Notes: generated by a model not told the origin, from the sequence alone. Shown: positions 33,510 through 41,775, numbered from the stretch's first letter. The stretch: DNA of 64,000 bases from Cyclobacteriaceae bacterium (GCA_025808415.1 CP075525.1:434001-498000), one strand, 5' to 3'. Numbers and translations are program-made.

Positions 33510-34130
33510 ATGAATGCAGCACGAACATCTCAAATTATTTTTGGAATACTTTTTTTGGTAACACTAGGTTATGAAAGAGTGGATAATTCCGTTTTAATAT
33601 TGCTATGGAGAAACTTATGTGCAGCTACCGTATTTTTAATTTTTCTTAACAAAATTAGTTCCCATTTCGAAACAGACCTTTTCTTAGTTAGAATTGAGGC
33701 AGATAGCTCATACCTTAAATTTTTCTTTGATTCTATTAATATCTTTAAACTCTTCTTTGCAACGGTTTTCATTTTTGCTATTCCATTATTTTTTTTAGCG
33801 GGGCCACAAAATGAATCTTTGTTTTTTTTTGTAATGATTTGTGTCTTAAGTACTGTATTAATAACGACTTTCGTTATTTTAAATCATCTTATTGCTAGGC
33901 GATTTGAAAAGTTCATTTCTCCGAATAGGTCAATAATTTTTCTGACTCTGTTGCCATTAGTTGCCTCAATAATGGCAGTTGGTTTTGATTTTGATTTTTT
34001 AGTCTATTTATTCTTGCCCAATCTAAATGCATTTGTAGGTAGTTCTTTTAAGGTTTGGAATTTATTTTTACCGATACCCTATACACTACTCCAAGTATAT
34101 CTTGGATTGTATCATCGAGTAACTCTTTAA
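33510..34130 (+). CDS. Multi-span membrane protein of the peptide export locus, unknown
   Basis: A 206-aa very hydrophobic protein with about five to six predicted helices (near residues 8-25, 28-46, 78-98, 103-125, 143-160 and 165-185). No family is recognised. It is AT-rich compared with the flanking housekeeping genes, has Phe/Leu/Ile-dominated composition and sits directly after the first peptide and hairpin. By position it is a candidate immunity protein or accessory transport factor. The stop at 34130 is 88 bp before the next start. Confidence 0.6.
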   Translation: MNAARTSQIIFGILFLVTLGYERVDNSVLILLWRNLCAATVFLIFLNKISSHFETDLFLVRIEADSSYLKFFFDSINIFKLFFATVFIFAIPLFFLAGPQNESLFFFVMICVLSTVLITTFVILNHLIARRFEKFISPNRSIIFLTLLPLVASIMAVGFDFDFLVYLFLPNLNAFVGSSFKVWNLFLPIPYTLLQVYLGLYHRVTL

Positions 34131-34218
34131 CCTTTGAAAATTGTGAAAATTTGATGCCTACGGACCTGAGATTAGCCATGGATGTTTTCAATTGATAGTT
34201 TAAATTCAAGATTTGCTC

Positions 34219-34896
34219 ATGTACTTTGGCATCAATACTAAAACTGGAGGAAACAAAGAGTGGGCTGCTAATGGTTATTTATTGTTTATTTTAGTAGTGA
34301 TTACCTCTATTACAATAAACGTAGTCTATAGTTTTGTACTTATCTCTGATGATCTTTATTTCCAGTATTTCGGGGAGAAAATATCATATGAAAGCATACT
34401 TAGAATCATCCAGGGAAAAGATAGATATCAATGGTTGAATTATGTATTCCAACCCATATTTTATACACTAAAATTTTTTCTAATATCATCCTGCCTATCA
34501 ATCGGAATGTTATTGTATGGCATACCGTCCCCTTTCAAATGCTTATTTCGAGTGACAATGGTTGCCGAATTTGTGTTTTTTATTCCCCCAATTCTTAAAG
34601 TCCTTTGGTTTGGAATATTTCACATAGACTACACTTTAAAAGACTTACAAATCTTCTCACCTTTATCTGCTCTAAATCTTATTAATAGGGATTCAGTTGA
34701 ACCTTGGTTACTTTATCCATTTCAAATTTTAAATGTATTTGAATTGGTGTATTGGTTAGTATTGGCCTATGGGCTCTATGAACTAACCGGTGAGCGTTAT
34801 TCCAAAATGCTTGGCATTGTTGCCGCATCGTACGGAACTGGCTTGTTGCTCTGGATTGTTTTCATTGTTTTTCTAACGATTAATCTGATTGAATAA
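34219..34896 (+). CDS. Membrane protein of the peptide export locus, Yip1-like topology
   Basis: From ATG 34219 the product is 225 aa with about five membrane helices (GYLLFILVVITSITINVVYSF, FFLISSCLSIGMLLYGI, FVFFIPPILKVLWFGIF, VFELVYWLVLAYGLY, IVAASYGTGLLLWIVFIVF). A TTG two codons upstream (34213) is a weaker start. The layout resembles Yip1-type proteins, but I cannot place it firmly. It lies immediately (1 bp) before the thioredoxin-like gene, so both are translated from one message. Immunity or assembly of the exporter are possible roles. Confidence 0.6.
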   Translation: MYFGINTKTGGNKEWAANGYLLFILVVITSITINVVYSFVLISDDLYFQYFGEKISYESILRIIQGKDRYQWLNYVFQPIFYTLKFFLISSCLSIGMLLYGIPSPFKCLFRVTMVAEFVFFIPPILKVLWFGIFHIDYTLKDLQIFSPLSALNLINRDSVEPWLLYPFQILNVFELVYWLVLAYGLYELTGERYSKMLGIVAASYGTGLLLWIVFIVFLTINLIE

Positions 34897-34897
34897 G

Positions 34898-35410
34898 ATG
34901 CGTGATTTAATGATATGGGTTCTGATAATGACGGTTCTTTGTATCATTGGCTGGATGGCCAACGCCTCATTTGCCAGGCTGCAACAGAAAAAGGCAAGAA
35001 CTACTTCATTAAGTACATTTCCTGCACTAAACTTATTATCGCAGGATAGCCTGGGGTTTCGTTTGGAATCTTTACCACTGGAGCCTGTTTTACTGATCCA
35101 TTTTAATTCCGGCTGCGATCATTGCCAGTATGAAGCAGCCGCCATCAAGGCTTCTACTGATAAATTCATTGGTGTTCAACTCGTTTTCTTTTCAACCGAG
35201 CCAATTACGGTTATCCGGCAATTTTCCGAACAATATGGATTAACGGGATATTCTAACATTCATTTCACTAAAATCAACGCTACCGATGCTGCTGCTACTT
35301 TGGGCACTCTTGCTGTACCTCATATTTTTATTTATGGGATTGATCGAAAGCTGGTAATGGAATTCAGGGGAGAGACAAAACCTGAAGCTATTTTAAAGTA
35401 CCTGCAGTAG
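34898..35410 (+). CDS. Membrane-anchored thioredoxin-like protein (CxxC)
   Basis: The 170-aa product has an N-terminal membrane helix (residues about 4-22) and a periplasmic thioredoxin-like domain of TlpA/AhpC type, with redox motif CDHC at 73-76 (HFNSGCDHCQYEA), a cis-Pro-like segment LAVPHIFIYG and a C-terminal helix. Start ATG 34898 follows the previous stop by one base; an in-frame TTG at 34889 is less likely. The exporter gene starts one base after its stop. Since both predicted mature peptides carry two cysteines, it may form or isomerise their disulfide, or keep the C39 catalytic Cys reduced. That role is inferred. Confidence 0.8.
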   Translation: MRDLMIWVLIMTVLCIIGWMANASFARLQQKKARTTSLSTFPALNLLSQDSLGFRLESLPLEPVLLIHFNSGCDHCQYEAAAIKASTDKFIGVQLVFFSTEPITVIRQFSEQYGLTGYSNIHFTKINATDAAATLGTLAVPHIFIYGIDRKLVMEFRGETKPEAILKYLQ

Positions 35411-35411
35411 T

Positions 35412-37580
35412 ATGCAGCAACGTTTACTACAACAGACTTTTGTCCGCCAGCAGGGCCAATCCGATTGCGGAGTAGCCTGCCTCGCATCCGTTATCAATTA
35501 CCATGGTGGAGAAACCACATTAGAAAAACTGCGGGAGTTAAGCGGCACTACCCAACAAGGTACAACCTTACTGGGCTTATACCAGGCAGCCCGGCAATTG
35601 GGTTTTGATGCGGAGGGGCTAGAGGCAGAAAGTGTTGAGAACCTGAGAGAATTACAAGAACCGGCCATACTTCATGTGATTATGGATAACCGGTTACAGC
35701 ATTACTTCGTCTACTATGGGTTTGATAAGCACTGGCAGATTGTGGTCGGTGACCCTACGAAAGGCATTATAACGTACAAGCCAAATGAATTAGATGCGTT
35801 ATGGCAAAGTAAGGCTTTACTAAAGCTCACCCCCAATCAAAATTTTGTTAAAGCCGAAACACAAAACAACCAAAAGAAGCAGTGGATTATTGATTTGGTG
35901 AAAGACGATGTAAATGTGTTAGTAGCCGCGCTGTTTCTTGGTCTTATTATTTCAGCACTTGGTTTAACAACTGCTATTTTTTCTCAAAAGCTTATCGATA
36001 ACATCTTGCCGTCAGGCGATACAAAGAAGCTCATCCTTAGCCTCGTGCTGGTAGGTATACTTTTGCTTGCCAGAAGTGGCCTGGGTTACCTAAGGGGTTT
36101 TTTTCTGGTAAAGCAGGGAACGGATTTCAACAACCGGATCATCCAAAAATTTTATGGAAGCCTGCTATATCTTCCGAAATCCTTTTTTGATTCACGTAAG
36201 ACAGGTGAGCTCATTGCCCGCATGAACGATACGCGTAGAATACAAGCGACCATCAGCCTGATAAGCGGCAATGTGTTGATCGATCTGCTATTGATTATTG
36301 TGGCGGTTGTATTTGTATTCGCATATTCATCCTGGCTTGGTAGTGTTATGCTGACCTGCTTGCCCGTATATGCCCTGTTGGTTTGGTTATTTAATAACAA
36401 AATTATTGCCTCACAAAAGGAGGTGATGAGCAGCTATGCATTAACAGAAGGTCACTATGTGGACACGATCCAGGGTATTGCTACGGTGAAGGCTGCTAAT
36501 CGCGAATCTTTTTTTGAGAAGGTGAACAAGCATGTATATGGCTTTTTCCAAAATAAGATTTTTGAGTTAGGCAAACTGAACCTGCGTTTTGGGTTGTTGA
36601 ATGAAATTACGGGTGTAGTATTTATGCTGGTTGTATTTGGGTTGTCGTCATGGATGGTGTTAAAAGAGACCTTGCAGTTGGGAGAAATGGTGGCCTTACT
36701 TTCCATGGCCGGAAGCATCATTCCTTCCTTAAACCGATTGGCCATTGCCAACATTCAATTTCAGGAAGCCCGCGTTGCATTTGACAGACTGTTTGAGTTT
36801 GCTTCGATAAAGCCGGAGACACAACCCAGTGAATCATCAATAAACCTGGTTGAAATTGAACAACTGACTGTCAACAAGCTCTCATTTCGTTTTCCCGGCA
36901 GAGCACGGCTATTGAAAGAAATTTCTCTAAATGTAAAGAAAGGAGAAGTGATAGGCTTGCTTGGCGAAAGCGGAGGCGGAAAAAGCTCCTTTCTTCAGAT
37001 CATTCAAAAGTTTTATAAGCCTGAGAGCGGAACGATTGAAGTTAACGGCATTGATCTTGACCGGATTTCAACATCAACATGGCGAAACCTGATTGGCGTG
37101 GTGCCGCAGGAGGTAAAGATTTTCAACGGCAATTTGTTGTACAACTTAACCCTGAGTGATAACCCGGATGAATACCAGTCGGCCCTTGAGTTTTGTAAAC
37201 AAGCCGGATTCGACAAGTACTTCGAATCGTTTCCGCAGAGTTATCTCACCATTTTAGGAGAAGAAGGAATAAATATTTCAGGAGGCCAGAAGCAGGTAGT
37301 GGCTTTAGCCAGGGCATTATTCAGACAGCCGCAACTTTTGTTGTTGGATGAAGCAACAGCCGCGATGGACAAAAACACAGAGGCTTTTGTGTTGAAACTG
37401 TTAATGAATCTCAAGCAAAATACAGCTGTGATCTTAGTGACCCATCGCATCCAAACGGCACGAAAGGCTGACAGGATTTACATTCTTGATGCAGGGGAAA
37501 TTGTTGCAAGCGGAACGCCAGAAACGCTGATGGGATCTGTAAATTTTTACAGTGAGTCTGTTAAAGAGTTAGTTGTTTAA
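35412..37580 (+). CDS. Peptidase-C39 ABC exporter (bacteriocin-type)
   Basis: A 722-aa peptidase-containing ABC transporter that cleaves double-glycine leaders and exports the mature peptide. The C39 domain (residues 1-140) has the oxyanion Gln13, catalytic Cys19 in QSDCGVACL, His97 (QHYFVYYG) and Asp114 (GDPTKG). Six membrane helices follow (about 165-450), then an ATPase with Walker A GESGGGKSS, Q-loop PQEVKIFNG, signature ISGGQKQ, Walker B LLLLDEATAAMD and H-loop VTHRIQT. All catalytic residues are present. No HlyD-type adaptor is found in the locus, so passage through the outer membrane needs a partner encoded elsewhere. Peptides 1 and 2 are the likely substrates. Confidence 0.93.
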   Translation: MQQRLLQQTFVRQQGQSDCGVACLASVINYHGGETTLEKLRELSGTTQQGTTLLGLYQAARQLGFDAEGLEAESVENLRELQEPAILHVIMDNRLQHYFVYYGFDKHWQIVVGDPTKGIITYKPNELDALWQSKALLKLTPNQNFVKAETQNNQKKQWIIDLVKDDVNVLVAALFLGLIISALGLTTAIFSQKLIDNILPSGDTKKLILSLVLVGILLLARSGLGYLRGFFLVKQGTDFNNRIIQKFYGSLLYLPKSFFDSRKTGELIARMNDTRRIQATISLISGNVLIDLLLIIVAVVFVFAYSSWLGSVMLTCLPVYALLVWLFNNKIIASQKEVMSSYALTEGHYVDTIQGIATVKAANRESFFEKVNKHVYGFFQNKIFELGKLNLRFGLLNEITGVVFMLVVFGLSSWMVLKETLQLGEMVALLSMAGSIIPSLNRLAIANIQFQEARVAFDRLFEFASIKPETQPSESSINLVEIEQLTVNKLSFRFPGRARLLKEISLNVKKGEVIGLLGESGGGKSSFLQIIQKFYKPESGTIEVNGIDLDRISTSTWRNLIGVVPQEVKIFNGNLLYNLTLSDNPDEYQSALEFCKQAGFDKYFESFPQSYLTILGEEGINISGGQKQVVALARALFRQPQLLLLDEATAAMDKNTEAFVLKLLMNLKQNTAVILVTHRIQTARKADRIYILDAGEIVASGTPETLMGSVNFYSESVKELVV

Positions 37581-37607
37581 GTGGTTTAATAGCAAAATTC
37601 TTCTTGA

Positions 37608-37726
37608 ATTACCCCATAAATGGGGGGAAATGCAACCCCCATTTATGGGGGGTATCTTGATTATTAATGTGCTGCTGCATTATGTTGGCGGTATGTTTAA
37701 CTTAAACCTATAAAAATTATGAAAAC
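37608..37726 (+). promoter_or_regulatory. Duplicated promoter segment, copy 2 (119 bp), with double palindrome
   Basis: Second copy of the segment at 33126-33244: palindromes at 37612-37627 and 37636-37652, TTG at 37657-37659, 21-bp spacer, TATGTTGG at 37681-37688 and the alternative TATGTTTA slightly downstream. It begins 28 bp after the exporter stop and runs to the first codons of peptide 2. Retention of palindromes, both -7 candidates and the ribosome-binding region with a diverged spacer argues for functional constraint. Confidence 0.8.
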
Positions 37727-37892
37727 ATTAAGTTTAGAGAAAATGGAAGGGGTTGAGGGTGGTATGCCAACTATAGATATATGCGGTATTTTAGCATGGG
37801 CAGTTCTTGTTTCAAACGGCATACCATTTGGCACTGTTGAAGCTGTTATCATTTTTGAACTTGCTTATAATTCTTGTTTATACCAATATTGA
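37719..37892 (+). CDS. Double-glycine leader peptide 2 (57 aa, bacteriocin-like precursor)
   Basis: This short gene is easily missed because of its length. It encodes 57 aa: leader MKTLSLEKMEGVEGG (15 residues, same length and pattern as peptide 1) and a 42-residue predicted mature peptide starting MPTIDICG and ending NSCLYQY. The mature part is hydrophobic, has a GxxxG motif (GIPFG), and two Cys (mature positions 7 and 38) near each end, matching the layout of peptide 1; both share a GTV core. Stop TGA at 37890-37892. The ATG follows promoter copy 2 at exactly the same distance as peptide 1 follows copy 1. Together they could form a two-peptide bacteriocin or a peptide signal pair. Confidence 0.82.
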   Translation: MKTLSLEKMEGVEGGMPTIDICGILAWAVLVSNGIPFGTVEAVIIFELAYNSCLYQY

Positions 37893-37971
37893 CATTATCA
37901 AGCAAGATCGTTGGTTATAGGTTTAGCAACTTAAATCTATGTACCCACATTCATTTTAAGACCTTTGATTT

Positions 37972-38604
37972 ATGGGAAGATTTGTTTTTAACCTGCTTAT
38001 TATTCTAATTATAGACACAGTAGCCCCCGCCCAAACCACAATTGATTTTATCTCCAGCTATAACAACCATATAGATCCGTTCGGCAAATTGGACAGCATT
38101 AAAATTTTGAAGATGAAAATCATCGCTGAAATAAAATACACGATGAATTCTCAATATGCTGAAATGAAATCGGAGCAGGTGTGCGAATTTTTTGCTGACG
38201 CCCCCCGTAAGTGCAGTTATACAAACGGGAAAAAAATAAGTTATTGGGATATGTTTCCTGTTCCAATCGAGTTTAACGGCAATGGAATCAAGCATCAGTT
38301 AAATTATGTTTTAAGTGAGGAGTCTATTCCGTGGTTGTTGAAATCTATGACTGATTCAATAGTTGTAATCGAAAAACAGGTTAGTGCTGCTGCGAAGCAT
38401 ATTTTAACTTTTGACAGAAAGTCATTGAATTTATTGCAGCAATCAACTGTGGCTGAAGAACGGGACTACATTGGCTATACCAATTTCATCAGCTACCAAA
38501 ATATTCATGGTATTGTCGTTCCTAAAGAAGCAGCACTGGAGCTAAAGTTTGCCAATAATGTTGCAACTGCAATAGTGTGTTACGAGGAGGTTGAGTTTCA
38601 GTAG
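37972..38604 (+). CDS. Secreted protein of unknown function next to peptide 2
   Basis: The 210-aa product has a signal peptide (MGRFVFNLLIILIIDTVAPAQ) and a beta-rich periplasmic domain without lipobox. Segments such as KMKIIAEIKYTMNSQYAEMKSEQVCEFF and GIVVPKEAALELKFANNVATAIVCYEEVEF recall outer-membrane lipoprotein-sorting-like (LolA/LolB-like) half barrels, but I cannot assign a family. It lies 79 bp after peptide 2 on the same strand and could be transcribed from promoter copy 2; immunity, chaperoning or unrelated roles are all open. Confidence 0.6.
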   Translation: MGRFVFNLLIILIIDTVAPAQTTIDFISSYNNHIDPFGKLDSIKILKMKIIAEIKYTMNSQYAEMKSEQVCEFFADAPRKCSYTNGKKISYWDMFPVPIEFNGNGIKHQLNYVLSEESIPWLLKSMTDSIVVIEKQVSAAAKHILTFDRKSLNLLQQSTVAEERDYIGYTNFISYQNIHGIVVPKEAALELKFANNVATAIVCYEEVEFQ

Positions 38605-38608
38605 TCAC

Positions 38609-38643
38609 AAAAATCAGCCAACAGATTTCTCCATCGGCTGATT
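38609..38643 (-). repeat. Hairpin repeat copy A (near-identical to the rho terminator)
   Basis: Stem AATCAGCC (38612-38619) with GGCTGATT (38636-38643); on the minus strand followed by TTTTTGTG, so it points leftwards as a terminator, although no minus-strand gene lies upstream of it within the next kilobase. It matches 40169-40203 with about two differences over 35 bases. Confidence 0.7.
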
Positions 38644-38785
38644 GATAGATCCACAATTCCTGCATGCCTGCATTAATCCAAATGAAGGTTAAATTGGGGC
38701 CAGAGTTTCTTAACAATTTTTAATAATATTTCTTTCTTTACAAGAAAAAAATCATAAAAATACCCTGATATACAAGGTTTTTTTA

Positions 38786-38793
38786 TAAATTTG
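38786..38793 (+). promoter_or_regulatory. Candidate -7 element TAAATTTG of the AAA ATPase gene
   Basis: Perfect TAnnTTTG, ending 5 bases before the ATG at 38799, in a very AT-rich stretch; no TTG at the -33 distance. A near-leaderless message is implied. Confidence 0.45.
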
Positions 38794-38798
38794 CCACC

Positions 38799-40091
38799 AT
38801 GCGTCAAGCGTTAAAGGATATGCTGGCCGACTTTCACACCTCTCCTTTACAGGAGGTAACTCCGCGTGAGTTGGAGTTACCACTGAACTCGGGAAAGGCC
38901 ATATCGCTCATCGGCCCCAGGCGCAGCGGTAAGAGTTTTTACTTTTTTCACCTCATGCATCAACTGGTCAGCAGGGGTGTGCCTAAGACCAATATACTCT
39001 ACCTGAACTTCGAGGATGAGCGCCTTAACCTGAAAGCAGAAGATCTTGACATCGTATTAAAAGCCTACCATGAGCTTTATCCCGATACGAACTGGAAAGA
39101 ATGCTATTTCTTTTTCGATGAAATCCAAAACATAACCCATTGGGAAAAATTTGCGCGCAGGTGTTACGACTCCTATACACGCAACCTGTTTCTCACCGGT
39201 TCAAACGCCAGGTTGCTAAGCATGGAGATAGCCACAGCTATGCGCGGACGTACGCTAACATTCGAAATATTGCCTCTTTCTTTCCGTGAATATCTATCGT
39301 TCAAACAAGTCAATTATTTAAAACAAGATACGGGCACCCAAGCTAAAATCAGCAAGCTGTTTCATACGTACCTGGAAGAAGGCGGATACCCGGAAGTAGT
39401 GCTGCTGCCCGATAGCCTTAAAATGCAGGCACTTCAGGAGTATTTTGATGTGATGACGTATCGTGATTTGGTTGAACGATATGCGTTTACCAACCTGCCT
39501 GTTGTAAAATATTTCCTGAAAAGATTAGCCAACACTACGGGCTCATACTTGTCGTTGAACAAGCTCTATAACGAACTTCGTTCACAAGGCTATAAACTTG
39601 ACAAAAATTTCCTGTATGAAGCCAATGAAGCGGCCAAAGCCGTTTACCTGTCGATACCCGTTTCAAAATTTGACTTCTCGGAATTAAAACGCGCTAACAG
39701 CGACAAGAAAAACTATTTCATTGACAACGGCTTGCTCAACGCCATCACCTTCAAATTCAGCAAAGATTATGGCAAACTGCTTGAAAACCTCTGCTACCTG
39801 GAGTTGAGGCGACAAAAACGGGAAGTATACTACTACAAGGACACCAAAGAGTGCGATTTTGTATTGTTCGAAAAGGAGAAGCCAACACCCCTTCAGGTTT
39901 CATACTCCATAACCGACCCGGACACCTATGCGCGCGAGCTTTCCGGATTGTTGCACGCCTGTAAGAAATTGAAATCAAAGAAAGGCGTAATCATATCCAC
40001 TACCCCCCGGCCTGATGAAAAAATTGACGGAGTTCAGGTTAGCCATGTGGCTGCCCTTGATTTTGTATTCCGAAAGGAGCGTCAATTTTGA
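38799..40091 (+). CDS. AAA_14/DUF4143 family ATPase
   Basis: A 430-aa protein with an N-terminal P-loop ATPase (Walker A GPRRSGKS at residues 39-46; Walker B CYFFFDEIQN; sensor FLTGSNARLL; RGRTLTFEILPLSFREYL) and a C-terminal DUF4143 domain ending with a restriction-endonuclease-like core (LENLCYLELRRQKREVYYYKDTKECDFVLFE). Such ATPases are widespread in Bacteroidota and archaea, often mobile and in many copies, with unknown function. It is bracketed by two near-identical hairpins (38609-38643 and 40169-40203), which supports insertion as a unit next to rho. Confidence 0.9.
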   Translation: MRQALKDMLADFHTSPLQEVTPRELELPLNSGKAISLIGPRRSGKSFYFFHLMHQLVSRGVPKTNILYLNFEDERLNLKAEDLDIVLKAYHELYPDTNWKECYFFFDEIQNITHWEKFARRCYDSYTRNLFLTGSNARLLSMEIATAMRGRTLTFEILPLSFREYLSFKQVNYLKQDTGTQAKISKLFHTYLEEGGYPEVVLLPDSLKMQALQEYFDVMTYRDLVERYAFTNLPVVKYFLKRLANTTGSYLSLNKLYNELRSQGYKLDKNFLYEANEAAKAVYLSIPVSKFDFSELKRANSDKKNYFIDNGLLNAITFKFSKDYGKLLENLCYLELRRQKREVYYYKDTKECDFVLFEKEKPTPLQVSYSITDPDTYARELSGLLHACKKLKSKKGVIISTTPRPDEKIDGVQVSHVAALDFVFRKERQF

Positions 40092-40168
40092 TTGACTGGA
40101 AGTCTGTTGCTTATTCAGCAACGTACTGCAGTTAAAAAGTGGCAATGAGCAGGAGACAATACGTATAA

Positions 40169-40203
40169 AAAAATCAGCCAACAGATTGCTCCATTGGCTG
40201 ATT
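40169..40203 (-). terminator. Rho-independent terminator of rho (hairpin repeat copy B)
   Basis: Stem AATCAGCCAA (40172-40181) with TTGGCTGATT (40194-40203); on the minus strand followed by a run of seven T, 28 bp after the rho stop codon. It is nearly identical to 38609-38643. Confidence 0.85.
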
Positions 40204-40230
40204 AATTCACTAATGATTGGCTGTTGAATA

Positions 40231-41775
40231 TCAGCCGTTCATCGACAATAAAAACTCCTCATTGTTCCGTGTTCCCTTCATCTTCTGCAGCAGGAATTCC
40301 ATCGCTTCATTGCTGTTCATGTCGCTCATGAACTTGCGCAGGATCCAAACGCGCTGCAGTTCTTCTTCTTTCATTAATAAGTCTTCACGCCTGGTGCCGG
40401 AAGCCGGAACATCAATAGCAGGATATACACGTTTGTTGGAAAGCTTACGATCAAGTTGTAACTCCATATTACCGGTACCTTTAAATTCTTCAAAGATCAC
40501 TTCATCCATTTTCGAGCCGGTGTCAATCAACGCGGTGGCAATAATAGTGAGCGATCCGCCATTTTCGATGTTACGGGCAGCACCAAAGAAACGCTTGGGT
40601 TTATGCAGTGCATTGGCATCCACGCCACCGGAAAGTATTTTACCGGAAGATGGGACCACCGTGTTGTAAGCACGAGCCAGGCGCGTAATGGAGTCTAACA
40701 AAATCACCACATCGTGCCCGCACTCTACCATACGCTTGGCTTTTTCCAATACAATACTGGAAACTTTTACGTGGCGCTCGGCTTGTTCGTCAAACGTTGA
40801 GGCAATTACTTCTGCTTTTACGTTACGTGCCATGTCGGTTACTTCTTCGGGCCGCTCATCAATCAGCAATACGATCAAATAAACTTCGGGGTGGTTTTCG
40901 GCAATGGCATTGGCTATGTTTTGCAACAACACCGTTTTACCGGTTTTAGGTTGGGCCACAATCATACCGCGCTGGCCTTTGCCAATGGGCGCAAACAAAT
41001 CCAGTATACGCGTAGACATGTTGTCCGGTGTGGTGCTGAGTTTCAGTTTTTCTTCCGGGAAGAGAGGCGTCAGGTATTCAAACGCTACGCGGTCGCGTAT
41101 TTCTTCGGTGGTTTTACCGTTTACGGATTCAACTTTTAATAGGGCAAAATATTTCTCTCCTTCTTTTGGCGGCCGAATGGTTCCTTTTACCGTGTCACCC
41201 GTGCGCAGGCCAAACAGTTTTATTTGTGAAGGCGATACATAAATGTCGTCCGGGCTGGCCAGGTAGTTATAATCGGAGGAGCGCAAAAATCCGTAACCAT
41301 CCTGCATAATTTCCAGTACACCTTCATTGGCAATCACACCATCGAAGTCGCGTATGTTGGGGCGGTTGGGCTGGTTTCGTTCATCGTCCCTTCTTTCATG
41401 GCGGGGCGTATGTTGGTGCCGCTCTTCAACTACCGGAGGAGTTACAGGCTTTTGTTCGGCCGGTTCTTCAAATCCCGGAACGGGGGTGTCCAGGTCAATG
41501 CTGATCGAATCGAGTAATTCATCAGTGGAAAGTTCTTTTTCAGGCTTGGGCGTTGGGGCTACATTTTCGCGCCTGCGTGGCCTCAGGTTCCGCCCTTCAT
41601 TTGCCGGGGCAGCTTTTTTTGTAGCAGGCGATTCCCCGGTGATGGCCTGCTGGTCAAGAATTTTGTAGACCAGGTCCTGCTTGGAAAGTTTTTTGGCGTT
41701 TTTCACGCCCATTTGTTCTGCAATTTCTTTCAGTTCAGAAAGAAGTCTGACATTTAGATCGTCAATGGTGTACAT
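40231..41775 (-). CDS. rho: Transcription termination factor Rho
   Basis: Rho is a hexameric RNA-dependent ATPase that ends transcription. The 514-aa product is longer than E. coli Rho (419) because of a charged, disordered insertion (about residues 55-145: [30 protein letters not shown]) between the N-terminal Rho_N helical part and the cold-shock RNA-binding domain ([21 protein letters not shown]). The ATPase core has P-loop VAQPKTGKT, Walker [17 protein letters not shown] and the C-terminal [16 protein letters not shown]. Such insertions are known in Bacteroidota and Actinobacteria Rho and modulate RNA affinity. The gene is followed by a strong hairpin. Confidence 0.96.
   Translation of the reverse strand: MYTIDDLNVRLLSELKEIAEQMGVKNAKKLSKQDLVYKILDQQAITGESPATKKAAPANEGRNLRPRRRENVAPTPKPEKELSTDELLDSISIDLDTPVPGFEEPAEQKPVTPPVVEERHQHTPRHERRDDERNQPNRPNIRDFDGVIANEGVLEIMQDGYGFLRSSDYNYLASPDDIYVSPSQIKLFGLRTGDTVKGTIRPPKEGEKYFALLKVESVNGKTTEEIRDRVAFEYLTPLFPEEKLKLSTTPDNMSTRILDLFAPIGKGQRGMIVAQPKTGKTVLLQNIANAIAENHPEVYLIVLLIDERPEEVTDMARNVKAEVIASTFDEQAERHVKVSSIVLEKAKRMVECGHDVVILLDSITRLARAYNTVVPSSGKILSGGVDANALHKPKRFFGAARNIENGGSLTIIATALIDTGSKMDEVIFEEFKGTGNMELQLDRKLSNKRVYPAIDVPASGTRREDLLMKEEELQRVWILRKFMSDMNSNEAMEFLLQKMKGTRNNEEFLLSMNG

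Noticed and set aside
34213..34218. TTG start for the second membrane protein, and TTG at 34889 for the thioredoxin-like gene
   Set aside because: In both cases an ATG two or three codons further on is better placed; the second lies one base after the previous stop, the usual operon spacing.
38609..40203. The flanking hairpins as terminal repeats of a transposon
   Set aside because: They are direct, not inverted, copies of each other, there is no transposase between them, and similarity stops at the hairpin edges. Kept as a possible duplication instead.
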